Below, in pieces: positions 1 to 6,771 of a DNA stretch of 7,860 nt (the stretch's first letter is position 1; every line of letters begins with the position of its first letter). Origin of the DNA: Candidatus Omnitrophota bacterium. GTDB lineage: Bacteria > Omnitrophota > Gorgyraeia > 2-02-FULL-51-18. Where the stretch lies: contig JACPXO010000097.1 of assembly GCA_016196505.1 (NCBI GenBank), positions 1 to 7,860 of the forward strand, read 5' to 3'. Under the pieces are notes generated by a model. That model saw nothing but the letters and a program-made list of their open reading frames with translations, ran no database searches and was not told the DNA's origin. Both the position numbers and the translations under genes were made by a program.

Positions 1-177
1 CAGGCAAAGGGGCACCGCCGTGAGCGCCCGCACCTTTTCGATGAGCGGGGCCACGTCCTGGAGCTTCGTGTGAGAGAGGTTCAGCCGGAAAAGCGCCACC
101 CCCAAGGCGGTCAAGCGCGTGATGGCCCTCTCGTTCATGGAAGCGGGTCCCAGCGTGCACAAAATTTCTTTAGCCAT
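1..177 (-). CDS. Pyruvate-kinase-like protein, N-terminal part (partial, runs off left edge)
   Basis: The first 59 codons of a protein whose N-terminus matches the opening of the pyruvate kinase barrel. ILCTLGPAS (residues 5-13) corresponds to the first strand and loop of the A domain, and FRLNLSH (30-36) to the strand carrying the Arg, Asn and Ser that contact ATP phosphate and potassium. VPLCL at the window edge would lead into the next strand. Pyruvate kinase turns phosphoenolpyruvate and ADP into pyruvate and ATP. Whether this copy is a full housekeeping enzyme or a divergent paralogue lacking the regulatory C domain cannot be seen. The start ATG 177 lies 3 nt after the flippase stop. An ATG overlapping that stop hits TAA after four codons, and later ATGs fall inside conserved sequence. 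No clear ribosome site is visible, so coupling to the flippase is likely. A glycolytic gene in this position is unusual. Confidence 0.75.
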   Translation of the reverse strand, partial: MAKEILCTLGPASMNERAITRLTALGVALFRLNLSHTKLQDVAPLIEKVRALTAVPLCL

Positions 178-180
178 AGT

Positions 181-1683
181 TCATGTTCCCGTATCCGCGA
201 GGTTGTCTTCAGGCATGAGCCGGTCCATGAATTTTTTCTTGAGCGTCGCGAACACTCCCAGGTCTTTGTTCAATTTCCACAAGAACGGCGCGTAGAGGAC
301 CCCGAAGATCAGGCACTGTCCTATCGTTTGCGCGAGAGACCGCTCCGCCGTGGGCCACAGGCGTCTCAAAGCGAACAAGATCGCCACCATGAATAAAAAC
401 TTGAAAAGGTAGACCGCGTAGTTTTTCAAGTATTCCCTCCGTGTAAATATCTGCCGGCACGCCAAAACATACGTCGTGGTGAATTTGATGAACAGAACGA
501 CGGTCGTCGCTATCCCGACGCCGACTATCCCCCAACCCTGACGGATGGTCACCAGGTTGCACACAAAAGCCAAAAGACACGCCACCAGCAGGATCGGTAA
601 AAGCCACATCTGTTTGCGAACCACCGCCAGGAAATAACTGTAAGGATGAAGCAGCGCCAGGAAATAACCGCTTAAAATAAGGGCGCGCATCGGCTCGATA
701 CTGCCCTCGAAATCCGAGAGCACCGCCCGGACAAAGAACGGCACCAAAAGCCAGCCCACCGCGATCATCACGGGCATCAGATCCGAAAAAACCTGAGCGG
801 ACTTGGTCAAGTACCCCCGGAGATCGGCGCTGTTCTGGGTCTCGCCGTACTTTTGGTGCAGATTCGGGATGAGCACGATGCCGATCGCGGTCGGGATATT
901 GCCGATGTACGTGTAAGAAAGCGTCGCGACGCTGTACAACCCCAGTTCTCTCACCCCGATCATCTTCGCGATCATGAGCTTATCGATCGTCAAGAAAACA
1001 GTGCTCAAGAGCCCCACGAGCATCAGTGGAAAACCGTAGCGTATAAGCTCCGTTATTTTCCCCAGGTCCATTTTCCACTGAAAACGGAACCGCTGGTGGC
1101 AGACGATATAGACGATATTGAATAAAAAGCTCAGTGCCATGGCCCACATGAAACCGTAGAAACGGTAACGCCAGCTTAGGATCGCCACCAACACCGCATT
1201 GACCACGGACGACCACACCATCTGTTTGGCCGCCAAAGAAAAATGTTTATACCCGCGCAGGAAAGCGATGTAAAGGTTGTTCACCCGCTGTAAAATGACC
1301 AGCCCCGAAACGAACAAAAGCCCATAGAAGTATTCACGGCCTAGGCCCGCTCGGCGCCACACCGCGTAGCTCAGAACGCCCGCCGCCAGGACCACCGCCA
1401 TTAAGGTGGAAAAACTAAAGATCAAATTCTTGATCTCATCGGCCCGGGCATGGTCCCCTTTGCCATAGTAGAACGGGATCTCGCGGGACACCGCCTCATG
1501 CACCCCCAGCGTCAGGTAGCTCGAATACACCAGGATGACCTGCAAAAGCGACCATATCCCCATCTGCAGCGGACCCAAAAAATGCCGTGTCAGGATACCG
1601 GCTACCAACGTGATCCCCTGCGTCAAAATCGACGCCAAGGAATAAAAGCTGGCATCCGTGATGATCTCTTCTTTTCGGGTCAT
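181..1683 (-). CDS. Wzx-type polysaccharide flippase (MOP superfamily)
   Basis: A 500-residue integral inner-membrane protein of the polysaccharide transporter branch of the MOP/MATE-like superfamily, predicted to flip an undecaprenyl-linked glycan to the periplasmic side. By eye there are about 12-14 hydrophobic segments, starting near residues 11-31, 40-60, 87-108 and 117-137 and continuing to near 470, separated by short basic loops. The N-terminal pattern (ASFYSLASILTQG, then TRHFLGPLQMGIWSL) is typical of O-antigen/exopolysaccharide flippases, and the length fits. The start is ATG 1683, 18 nt after the GT2 stop. AAAGGAG just after that stop lies 13 nt upstream, a loose ribosome site. Its TGA is followed 3 nt later by the next gene. 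Flippases of this family diverge quickly, so the exact substrate, presumably made by the transferases upstream, cannot be told. A MATE-type drug exporter is much less likely in this context. Confidence 0.9.
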   Translation of the reverse strand: MTRKEEIITDASFYSLASILTQGITLVAGILTRHFLGPLQMGIWSLLQVILVYSSYLTLGVHEAVSREIPFYYGKGDHARADEIKNLIFSFSTLMAVVLAAGVLSYAVWRRAGLGREYFYGLLFVSGLVILQRVNNLYIAFLRGYKHFSLAAKQMVWSSVVNAVLVAILSWRYRFYGFMWAMALSFLFNIVYIVCHQRFRFQWKMDLGKITELIRYGFPLMLVGLLSTVFLTIDKLMIAKMIGVRELGLYSVATLSYTYIGNIPTAIGIVLIPNLHQKYGETQNSADLRGYLTKSAQVFSDLMPVMIAVGWLLVPFFVRAVLSDFEGSIEPMRALILSGYFLALLHPYSYFLAVVRKQMWLLPILLVACLLAFVCNLVTIRQGWGIVGVGIATTVVLFIKFTTTYVLACRQIFTRREYLKNYAVYLFKFLFMVAILFALRRLWPTAERSLAQTIGQCLIFGVLYAPFLWKLNKDLGVFATLKKKFMDRLMPEDNLADTGT

Positions 1684-1701
1684 GGGCGGTTTTCGGCTCC
1701 T

Positions 1702-2643
1702 TTAAATGGACGCGGAGATCTCGAAGATCTGCTCATCGGCCAAAGTCCACGGCTCCGACCGGTCTTCAGCCCTTCGTCGAAGGGCGGCCGGGAGCCGTGA
1801 CAACGCTTGGAAAAATCCCGCGATAAAATCCCACTGCCAACAACAGAGATACTTGAGAAGCTGCAGTGGCAAAAAGATAAAATGCTGCGCCAGAAGCCGC
1901 CGGCTGCGGATATTCTTCCAAACGAACAAATAAAGGTTACGCCGGTTGATCCGCCGGATACCGGACGGCCCAAAGCGCTTTTTAAAGCTGACCTGTCCGA
2001 GATGGCAAATGACGCTCTCGGGGCAATAATACCCGACCCAGCCGCGGCGATACGCCCGGTAACAGAGGTCGAGGTCTTCGACGGTCCCGGGGAGATAAAG
2101 CTCGTCATAACCCCCCAGCGCTTCAAAAAAACTCTTGCGGAACGCCCCAAAGCCGCACAACATGGTTTTATGACGGCTTCCGATCTTGGGTTCGTACCCT
2201 TTAAAAAAAGACGTGGCCCATACCAAACCGCGGCCAAACCCGATCTTTGAAAGCGACCCCTCGTAGGTCTTCCGGTCCGCCCCTAGGGCTTTGGAGGTGG
2301 AAAAAAAGGCCTGGGGATCCCGGATCAAGCAATCCAAAAGCGGATCGATAAAACCCGGGTCCACGATCATGTCGTTGTTGAGGAGCACGACGAATTCCTC
2401 CTCAAGGGTCTTAAGATAATCGTTGTACGAGCACAGGACCTTGTTCTCCCGGCTTTGGACAAAACAAACCTCCGGAAAATCTTTGGCCACCACCTCCCGG
2501 CTCCGATCGACGCTTCCGTTATCCAGCACCGTCACCGCGCACCGGTATTTGCTTTTTCGCGCGGAGTCCGTGACCGACGGCAGGCACTCCTTTAAAAGAG
2601 ATTCTCCGTTGAAATTCAGGACGACGACCCGGCAGTCATTCAT
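1702..2643 (-). CDS. GT2-family glycosyltransferase (rhamnosyltransferase-like)
   Basis: A 313-residue family-2 (GT-A fold) transferase that would move a sugar from a nucleotide donor to a growing lipid-linked glycan at the inner face of the membrane. It opens directly with the first Rossmann strand, VVVLNFNG (residues 6-13). VLDNGSVD (39-46) binds the nucleotide, and LLNND (87-91) takes the place of the metal-binding DxD. GGYDELYLPGTVEDLDLCYR (177-196) carries the acidic pair E189/D190, including the likely catalytic base. A hydrophobic stretch after residue 250 (FIFLPLQLLKYL) suggests membrane contact, common in this subfamily. The sugar is unknown; similarity in type to rhamnosyltransferases is only general. 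The start at ATG 2643 gives an ATGAATGA junction with the previous stop (8-nt overlap). No good Shine-Dalgarno site is visible, so translation is probably coupled. Its last 100 nt contain a nested inverted repeat. Confidence 0.88.
   Translation of the reverse strand: MNDCRVVVLNFNGESLLKECLPSVTDSARKSKYRCAVTVLDNGSVDRSREVVAKDFPEVCFVQSRENKVLCSYNDYLKTLEEEFVVLLNNDMIVDPGFIDPLLDCLIRDPQAFFSTSKALGADRKTYEGSLSKIGFGRGLVWATSFFKGYEPKIGSRHKTMLCGFGAFRKSFFEALGGYDELYLPGTVEDLDLCYRAYRRGWVGYYCPESVICHLGQVSFKKRFGPSGIRRINRRNLYLFVWKNIRSRRLLAQHFIFLPLQLLKYLCCWQWDFIAGFFQALSRLPAALRRRAEDRSEPWTLADEQIFEISASI
1748..1799. repeat. Nested inverted repeat inside the 3' end of the GT2 gene
   Basis: Outer arms CACGGCTCC (1748-1756) and GGAGCCGTG (1791-1799) are perfect 9-bp complements. 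Inside them, GCCCTTCG-T-CGAAGGGC (1769-1785) is a perfect 8-bp inverted repeat around one central base. In RNA this could fold as a 52-nt stem-loop with an asymmetric internal loop (12 and 5 nt). It encodes the arginine-rich tail of the GT2 protein and ends 44 nt before the stop codon. It lacks a following U-tract, so it is not a standard intrinsic terminator. Confidence 0.6.
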
Positions 2644-4528
2644 GCTGTTTTAAGCCCCCGGAGGTCCGACCGTTTTGGACAAGATCAGCAACGCGCCCGG
2701 TGCTCTGAGCATCGAGAAAACTAAGGTAATAAGCGGTATCCTTGCGGTAATCATTCTTAAAAAAACCCGGTCCCTTTTGGCACAAGGCCCGCATCGCCTG
2801 CCTCAATTCGGCGGTGTTACTCACCAGATGACAATAGCCCTGCTCGGAGAATCGTTTTAAAACAGGGCTTTCAAAAGAACTGGGCCTCACAAAAAAAGTG
2901 GGGACCCCGCAGAGCGCCGACTCGATGAGCCCGGTGGACCAGTAGGACAGGATCATGGCGTCGCTTTCCGTCAAGAGCTTAAAATAATCGTCCGCCTGGG
3001 CGGTGATCCTGACGCTGTTTTTTGGCTGAAGTTCGCGGATAAACTGATGCCACATCGGCACGGACTCTGCGCTGTGGGGCTTGACGGTCATCTCGATCGG
3101 CAAACCCTCGATGGCCTCGAGGATGGTCTTGAAGGCCGGAATTTGAAAATCTCCGTAACATACGAAGTGGCATCCCAAATACCCGTGCTGGTCCGGCGAA
3201 AAACCCCAAAGCCCCGTGGCGGTGTATAGCAGCTTGAGCGCGCCGCCGTTTTTTTTAGGGCGTTTCTCCTGGGCCAAACGAAGCAGCCGGTCGTAGCGCG
3301 GGGTGCCGGTGACCACGATCTTGGACGGGTCCCAACCCCGTACCGCGTACATGTCCCTTTCAAATTCGGAGTGAACGCATGTCCAGGCATGGTGAAAATT
3401 TCTATCGGGCTCTTGGATCGAAAAATCAATGCCCAGATTGGCGTGTGACACACAGAAAAGAGCCAGGCCTCTCGCCTTCATGAACGCGGCCAAAAAAGAA
3501 CAGCGCAGCGCGTAATCCTCGTCGAGGACCAGCGCTCGTAAACGGCAGGCCTTGAGCAGGTCCTCATAAAGCCGCGCACGTTTGGCCAGATCCTCGCAAT
3601 AGTCCTTGAGGCCGTAGAAAAGCTGCGACGTGATGAACCCGGAGAAATCGTGCCCTTCACGGATAAAAAGCCCTGAGGGTTTCATCAGCTCAAGCGCTTT
3701 TTTGAACTCAGCAAAATACCTTTGCGAGAGCGCCTCCGCGTCCCCTGGGCTTGAGTCAAATAACGGCGGCAGCCAATACGGGATCTTATGCTCCAGCGCG
3801 AATCGAAACTGCTCGAAGTGAAATTCAAAATCAAAAAGAGCGATGGCCTCGCCGCGCTTCTTTAGCTCGCCGATCGTGGAGCCGAGATGCCTCAAAGAAC
3901 CATGAGCCACGACGGAGATCTTCTCGTCCGGGCGCATGGCCCAGCGATAAACGACGTTGAAAAATTGCTTAAGGAATTTTTTGACGTTGGACACCAGCGC
4001 CCAAGCCAAAGTCACCGGCACCACGTATTCCAGGTTCTCTCTCTCGTAAACCGGGATCACGGACACGGACACCTGGGCCTCGCGGCCGCCTTCGGCCAAA
4101 AAATGATTGAGATAGCCGTTGCCGGAGAAAAACGGAAATTTCCTTTTGTTGGAGGATTCGAAGGTGACGACCTCAGTGAGGCCCGGAGACGCCAGGATCT
4201 CGCGGGCGAAGCGATGATTTTTAACGGCGGGGATCAGGGTCATCGCAAAAAAATGCCGCACGACGGACGCCAAGTCGACGTCGCTGAACACGTGCGCCTT
4301 TTGGCACGCCTTCATCCAGCGGCTGACCTCGGCGCAACCCCAGGCGTTGATGCCGGCCCATTGGTCTTTTAATGAAAGCTCGCTGAGCTCTTGAAAAGGC
4401 AGGCCTTTTTTTCTTAAGAAGTCGAACAATCTCGGATTGTCGCAAAAAAGGGAGAACTCATCGGCCCGGTAACCCCGGCTGACCCACTCCGAAAATTGAG
4501 ACTGGTTGGATAAAACCACCGCTTTCAC
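2636..4528 (-). CDS. Large GT-B-like glycosyl- or polyol-phosphate transferase
   Basis: A 630-residue protein, the largest in the window. The C-terminal 230 residues look like the donor-binding half of a GT-B transferase: VTGTPRYDRL (406-415) resembles the VxGxPRxD element of CDP-glycerol glycerophosphotransferase and UDP-GlcNAc 2-epimerase relatives. VKPH (482-485) and SYWSTGLIESALCGVP (528-543) match the conserved Lys-Pro-His and Ser-Thr...Glu...Gly-Pro signatures of TagF/Kps-like capsule enzymes. The N-terminal 380 residues match nothing I can name; a hydrophobic-basic stretch near 185-215 may help membrane association. It probably transfers a sugar or glycerol-phosphate-type unit onto a lipid-linked glycan. 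A longer reading starting at 4600 exists, but GTG 4528 is preferred: it forms a GTGA overlap with the HAD stop and has GGAGG 10 nt upstream. Its end overlaps the GT2 gene by 8 nt. Exact donor and acceptor are unknown. Confidence 0.75.
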   Translation of the reverse strand: MKAVVLSNQSQFSEWVSRGYRADEFSLFCDNPRLFDFLRKKGLPFQELSELSLKDQWAGINAWGCAEVSRWMKACQKAHVFSDVDLASVVRHFFAMTLIPAVKNHRFAREILASPGLTEVVTFESSNKRKFPFFSGNGYLNHFLAEGGREAQVSVSVIPVYERENLEYVVPVTLAWALVSNVKKFLKQFFNVVYRWAMRPDEKISVVAHGSLRHLGSTIGELKKRGEAIALFDFEFHFEQFRFALEHKIPYWLPPLFDSSPGDAEALSQRYFAEFKKALELMKPSGLFIREGHDFSGFITSQLFYGLKDYCEDLAKRARLYEDLLKACRLRALVLDEDYALRCSFLAAFMKARGLALFCVSHANLGIDFSIQEPDRNFHHAWTCVHSEFERDMYAVRGWDPSKIVVTGTPRYDRLLRLAQEKRPKKNGGALKLLYTATGLWGFSPDQHGYLGCHFVCYGDFQIPAFKTILEAIEGLPIEMTVKPHSAESVPMWHQFIRELQPKNSVRITAQADDYFKLLTESDAMILSYWSTGLIESALCGVPTFFVRPSSFESPVLKRFSEQGYCHLVSNTAELRQAMRALCQKGPGFFKNDYRKDTAYYLSFLDAQSTGRVADLVQNGRTSGGLKQHE

Positions 4529-5163
4529 CGGATGAACGCCTCCAGCCGCTTCAAATCCGGCAGCACGGGGCCAGGCAAACCCGTCGAACCGTTCGAACAA
4601 GCTAAAAAATCGACCTTGGCCTCGGACGCCCCGGCGTAATCGGCCTCTGAGTCCCCCACCATCAACACGCGGTCCGGCGAGAAACCATTGTCGCCGATGA
4701 TCTTCCGGAGAATATTCGCTTTCGTGGGCGGCGATCCGTGTACCGACCTAAAGTAGTGACGCATGTTTCTTTTTAAAATGATCCTCAAAAGCTCCCCCTC
4801 CGGCGTCCCCGAAGCGATGAAAAGCGGCAGCGAATGGTGATGCGTTTCCAAAAATTCACGGGCGCCGGCTATCCACGGCGCGTCGATCACTTTTTCTTCC
4901 ACGAGCCGTGAAAACCTCTCGGCAAGGTCTTTCTCTATCTCGGGCGTGTACGTCTCTTTAAAAAGAACCTCGTGAAAATATCTGAATTTCACCAAACGCG
5001 AGATCCCGAAGTTCCGGGCGTGGTAATCGACGATCTTCTGGACGAGGTCCCGGCCGCGGTCGACGAAAAGTTTCATGAGCGCCTGAGTTTTTATCGCTTC
5101 CGATTCTACCAGCACACCGTCGAAGTCGAAGACCAGGGCGTCATATTTATAACGGATCGGCAT
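4525..5163 (-). CDS. HAD-superfamily phosphatase (phosphoglycolate phosphatase/beta-phosphoglucomutase-like)
   Basis: A 212-residue cytoplasmic hydrolase of the haloacid dehalogenase superfamily, which removes phosphate through an aspartyl-phosphate intermediate. All four motifs are present: FDFDGVL (nucleophile D13, acid/base D15), FIASGT with S118, K148 in PPTKANIL, and VGDSEADY with D171 and D175 for magnesium. Residues 20-95 form a helical C1-type cap, as in phosphoglycolate phosphatase and beta-phosphoglucomutase relatives. In this locus it most likely dephosphorylates a sugar-phosphate intermediate, a role known for HAD enzymes in heptose, Kdo and nonulosonate pathways; the substrate here is not determined. 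I chose ATG 5163 over an in-frame GTG at 5175: the GTG has AAGG directly abutting it, too close for a ribosome site, and gives a longer overlap. With ATG 5163 the overlap with the SDR gene is 17 nt. The TGA overlaps the next gene's GTG. Confidence 0.88.
   Translation of the reverse strand: MPIRYKYDALVFDFDGVLVESEAIKTQALMKLFVDRGRDLVQKIVDYHARNFGISRLVKFRYFHEVLFKETYTPEIEKDLAERFSRLVEEKVIDAPWIAGAREFLETHHHSLPLFIASGTPEGELLRIILKRNMRHYFRSVHGSPPTKANILRKIIGDNGFSPDRVLMVGDSEADYAGASEAKVDFLACSNGSTGLPGPVLPDLKRLEAFIR
4539..4543 (-). promoter_or_regulatory. Ribosome binding site deciding the GTG start of the large transferase
   Basis: GGAGG on the minus strand, 10 nt before GTG 4528 and inside the HAD coding region. 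It supports the short reading over an upstream start near 4600, which would overlap the HAD gene by more than 70 nt. Confidence 0.7.
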
Positions 5164-6082
5164 GACGGTCGGCACCCTTGGTTTTGAGATCGCCGTAAAT
5201 TTCGTGCAGGCATTCCAATAAGCCCTGCCCTATGTCCACATACAAACGATCCGTGAGTTTATACCCGATCTTCGGAGCGAACGAATAAGGCGTGAGTTCA
5301 TAGTGCGCAGCTATCTTTTTTTTGACCTGGAATTTGATCCGGACTTTTTTATCCAGCATCTCCCGGATCATCATCATCATGTTCTTGGACTTGACCGGGT
5401 GGGCGCCGCTCAAGATGATGTGCTGATTCCGGTAGGGCTCACCCAAAATGTCCACGCTGAGCCGCGCCGCGTCGCGGACGTTGATATAATCCCGCACCTC
5501 GTCCCCGCTGCCCGGGTATTCGATCACGCCTTTGGTCACCGCCTCCAAAAGGTAACGGTACACGCTGTTGCGTTGATCCGCCCGCAGGCCGTAAACCGTT
5601 CCGTACCGCAGGATCGTGAAATCCAATCCGTATTGCCGCTGGCATTCTTCAATATAAAGCTCCGAGGCCTGCTTGCTGCACCGGTAAAAACCGCCTTTTT
5701 CGCTGTAAACGTAGATCGTGCTGGCGAAAATGAACCGCTTGGCCTTGGCACCCACCGCCGCGTCCAGAATGTGAGCATTCCCCTCCACATTGAAGCGGAT
5801 CGTATCCAAGGGCTTCGTCGTGGCCTCGTTCAGGTCCGACACGCCCGCAAAATTGTACACATAATCGCACCCGGCCACGGCCTTCATGACCTTTTGGCGG
5901 TCCAGAACGTCCCCGATGATCATCGTTTGGTCCTTTTGAAGATACGGAGAAGGGGTGCGGTCAAACACTTTCACGCCAAACCCGCGCTCGCTCAAAACAT
6001 CGCAGACGTGGCTTCCCAAAAAGCCGGATCCGCCGAATACGATCGCCGTTCTTTTCTGCCCTTTTTTACCCATGCGTTTCAT
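5147..6082 (-). CDS. Extended SDR: NAD(P)-dependent sugar epimerase/dehydratase-type protein
   Basis: A 311-residue protein of the extended short-chain dehydrogenase family that acts on nucleotide sugars (epimerases, dehydratases, reductases). The Rossmann dinucleotide loop is GGSGFLG (residues 17-23), with D41 at the end of the second strand as in NAD-preferring members. GDV (57-59) and NFAG (77-80) follow in their usual places. The catalytic set is S121/T122 plus Y133-x3-K137 (YRCSK), and YGTVYG comes later as in sugar epimerases. The C-terminal part, including RDYINVRDAA, would bind the substrate. Exact substrate and reaction cannot be read from sequence. The start is ATG 6082 with AGGAGG 4 nt upstream; ATG 6073 is a possible later start. 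A 26-nt gap, the longest between genes in the window, precedes it. The 3' end overlaps the HAD gene, suggesting coupled expression and a shared pathway. Confidence 0.88.
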   Translation of the reverse strand: MKRMGKKGQKRTAIVFGGSGFLGSHVCDVLSERGFGVKVFDRTPSPYLQKDQTMIIGDVLDRQKVMKAVAGCDYVYNFAGVSDLNEATTKPLDTIRFNVEGNAHILDAAVGAKAKRFIFASTIYVYSEKGGFYRCSKQASELYIEECQRQYGLDFTILRYGTVYGLRADQRNSVYRYLLEAVTKGVIEYPGSGDEVRDYINVRDAARLSVDILGEPYRNQHIILSGAHPVKSKNMMMMIREMLDKKVRIKFQVKKKIAAHYELTPYSFAPKIGYKLTDRLYVDIGQGLLECLHEIYGDLKTKGADRHADPL

Positions 6083-6086
6083 CTTT

Positions 6087-6092
6087 CCTCCT
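6087..6092 (-). promoter_or_regulatory. Strong Shine-Dalgarno site of the SDR gene
   Basis: AGGAGG on the minus strand within the 26-nt gap, 4 nt before ATG 6082 and 13 nt before ATG 6073. It is the best match to the anti-Shine-Dalgarno sequence in the window, and suggests the SDR is translated on its own rather than only by coupling. The short spacing to the first ATG leaves some doubt about which start is used. Confidence 0.65.
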
Positions 6093-6108
6093 CAAATAGA
6101 GATTCATT

Positions 6109-6771
6109 TCAAAACACCCCGACCACCGTGCAGGGAGCGCTGTCCATGTTCTCCACCCGGATAGGAAGCACCCACGCTTCGCGCAAACCCCCCAAGGGGG
6201 CCGAAAGATCCATATCCTCGATGATCAAAACCGGTTGGCCGGCGCCCGCCGGGTCCAAAAACGCCCGATGGGCCGCTCTTCCTTCTTCCCTTTTCTGGTA
6301 GGAAGACAACGAGAGCCAGTCCAAACCGACAGCCCTCATCTTGGGAAAACACCGCCTCAGCCAAAACCCCACTTCCGCGTGCACGCCCGGATTTCTGGAA
6401 TTGTAGTCCGCTTCGCCGCGCCGCTTCGCCCATCCCGACCGGAACAGTAAAAGATCGGTGGTTTTTTTGATCTTCCCCTCAAGGTCCTTCCGGCATAAAA
6501 GTTGTCCCGGCCGAAGACGGACCTCGAGCGCCTGCGGGCGGCCAAACCGCCAGAATTCTGCGGGATAGTCCGCGATCTCCTTCCCGCGCTCGAAAAAATG
6601 AGCGGGGGCATCGACGTGAGTCCCCCAATGGTTGTTGAGCCCAAACCAGTACGAGTTGCTCGAATCCCCCTTTTTAATATCCCGAAGCTTCTTGAGCTCA
6701 GGAGAAGCCGATCCCCCTCCATACAGGGGGTTACGTGCGCCCAACGGATAGGAGAGAAAGCGGAACCTCAA
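6109..6771 (-). CDS. Cyclase/kynurenine-formamidase-like metal hydrolase
   Basis: A 220-residue soluble protein of the putative cyclase family (PF04199, which includes kynurenine formamidase KynB and isatin hydrolase). These enzymes use a metal site to hydrolyse amides or lactone-like bonds. The signature HWGTHVDAPAHF is clear: H48, H52 and D54 are the expected metal ligands and H58 the expected catalytic histidine. Later H168 (AAHRAFL) and E185 (LIIEDMDL) fit the second half of the metal site, and VGLDWLSLSS matches the conserved Gly-Asp-Ser segment before it. Length is typical for the family. The start is TTG 6771, forming a TTGA overlap with the previous stop; AAGGA lies 6 nt upstream. There is no tryptophan-catabolism context, so kynurenine is an unlikely substrate. 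Between a sulfotransferase-like gene and an SDR in a glycan locus, a sugar-derived lactone or N-formyl amide is a possibility, but this is inference. Confidence 0.85.
   Translation of the reverse strand: MRFRFLSYPLGARNPLYGGGSASPELKKLRDIKKGDSSNSYWFGLNNHWGTHVDAPAHFFERGKEIADYPAEFWRFGRPQALEVRLRPGQLLCRKDLEGKIKKTTDLLLFRSGWAKRRGEADYNSRNPGVHAEVGFWLRRCFPKMRAVGLDWLSLSSYQKREEGRAAHRAFLDPAGAGQPVLIIEDMDLSAPLGGLREAWVLPIRVENMDSAPCTVVGVF

Noticed and set aside
1769..1785. Intrinsic terminator at the inner palindrome
   Set aside because: It lies within coding sequence and lacks a U-tract on either strand, and the downstream flippase is clearly part of the same gene series.
1680..2237. Minus-strand 185-codon frame overlapping the GT2 gene in another reading frame
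   Set aside because: The GT2 frame carries the conserved motifs through this region; the alternative is Ser/Arg-rich, low-complexity translation typical of a shifted frame.
3887..4372. Plus-strand open frame of 161 codons opposite the large transferase
   Set aside because: It is antisense to a well-supported gene, has no matching family motif, and no convincing ribosome site stands out.
4529..4600. Upstream extension of the large transferase by 24 codons
   Set aside because: It would overlap the HAD gene by more than 70 nt, whereas GTG 4528 has a GGAGG site at 10 nt and forms a standard GTGA junction.
5164..5175. Upstream GTG start for the HAD gene, adding four residues
   Set aside because: AAGG directly abuts that GTG, too close to act as its ribosome site, and the conserved fold begins well within the ATG 5163 version.
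5370..5384. Short ATC/CAT trinucleotide run in the SDR gene
   Set aside because: It encodes four consecutive methionines in frame; four repeat units are too few to suggest a functional microsatellite.
6189..6200. CCCCC-AA-GGGGG inverted repeat inside the cyclase-family gene
   Set aside because: The loop is only 2 nt and the stem 5 bp; it is explained by Pro, Leu and Gly codons and has no terminator-like tail.
5303..6301. Long plus-strand open frame (332 codons) opposite the SDR and the end of the cyclase-family gene
   Set aside because: It lies antisense to two genes with clear catalytic motifs, its peptide is unusually rich in His, Arg and Val with no recognisable motif, and it spans an intergenic boundary. 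It is a shadow of codon bias on the other strand.
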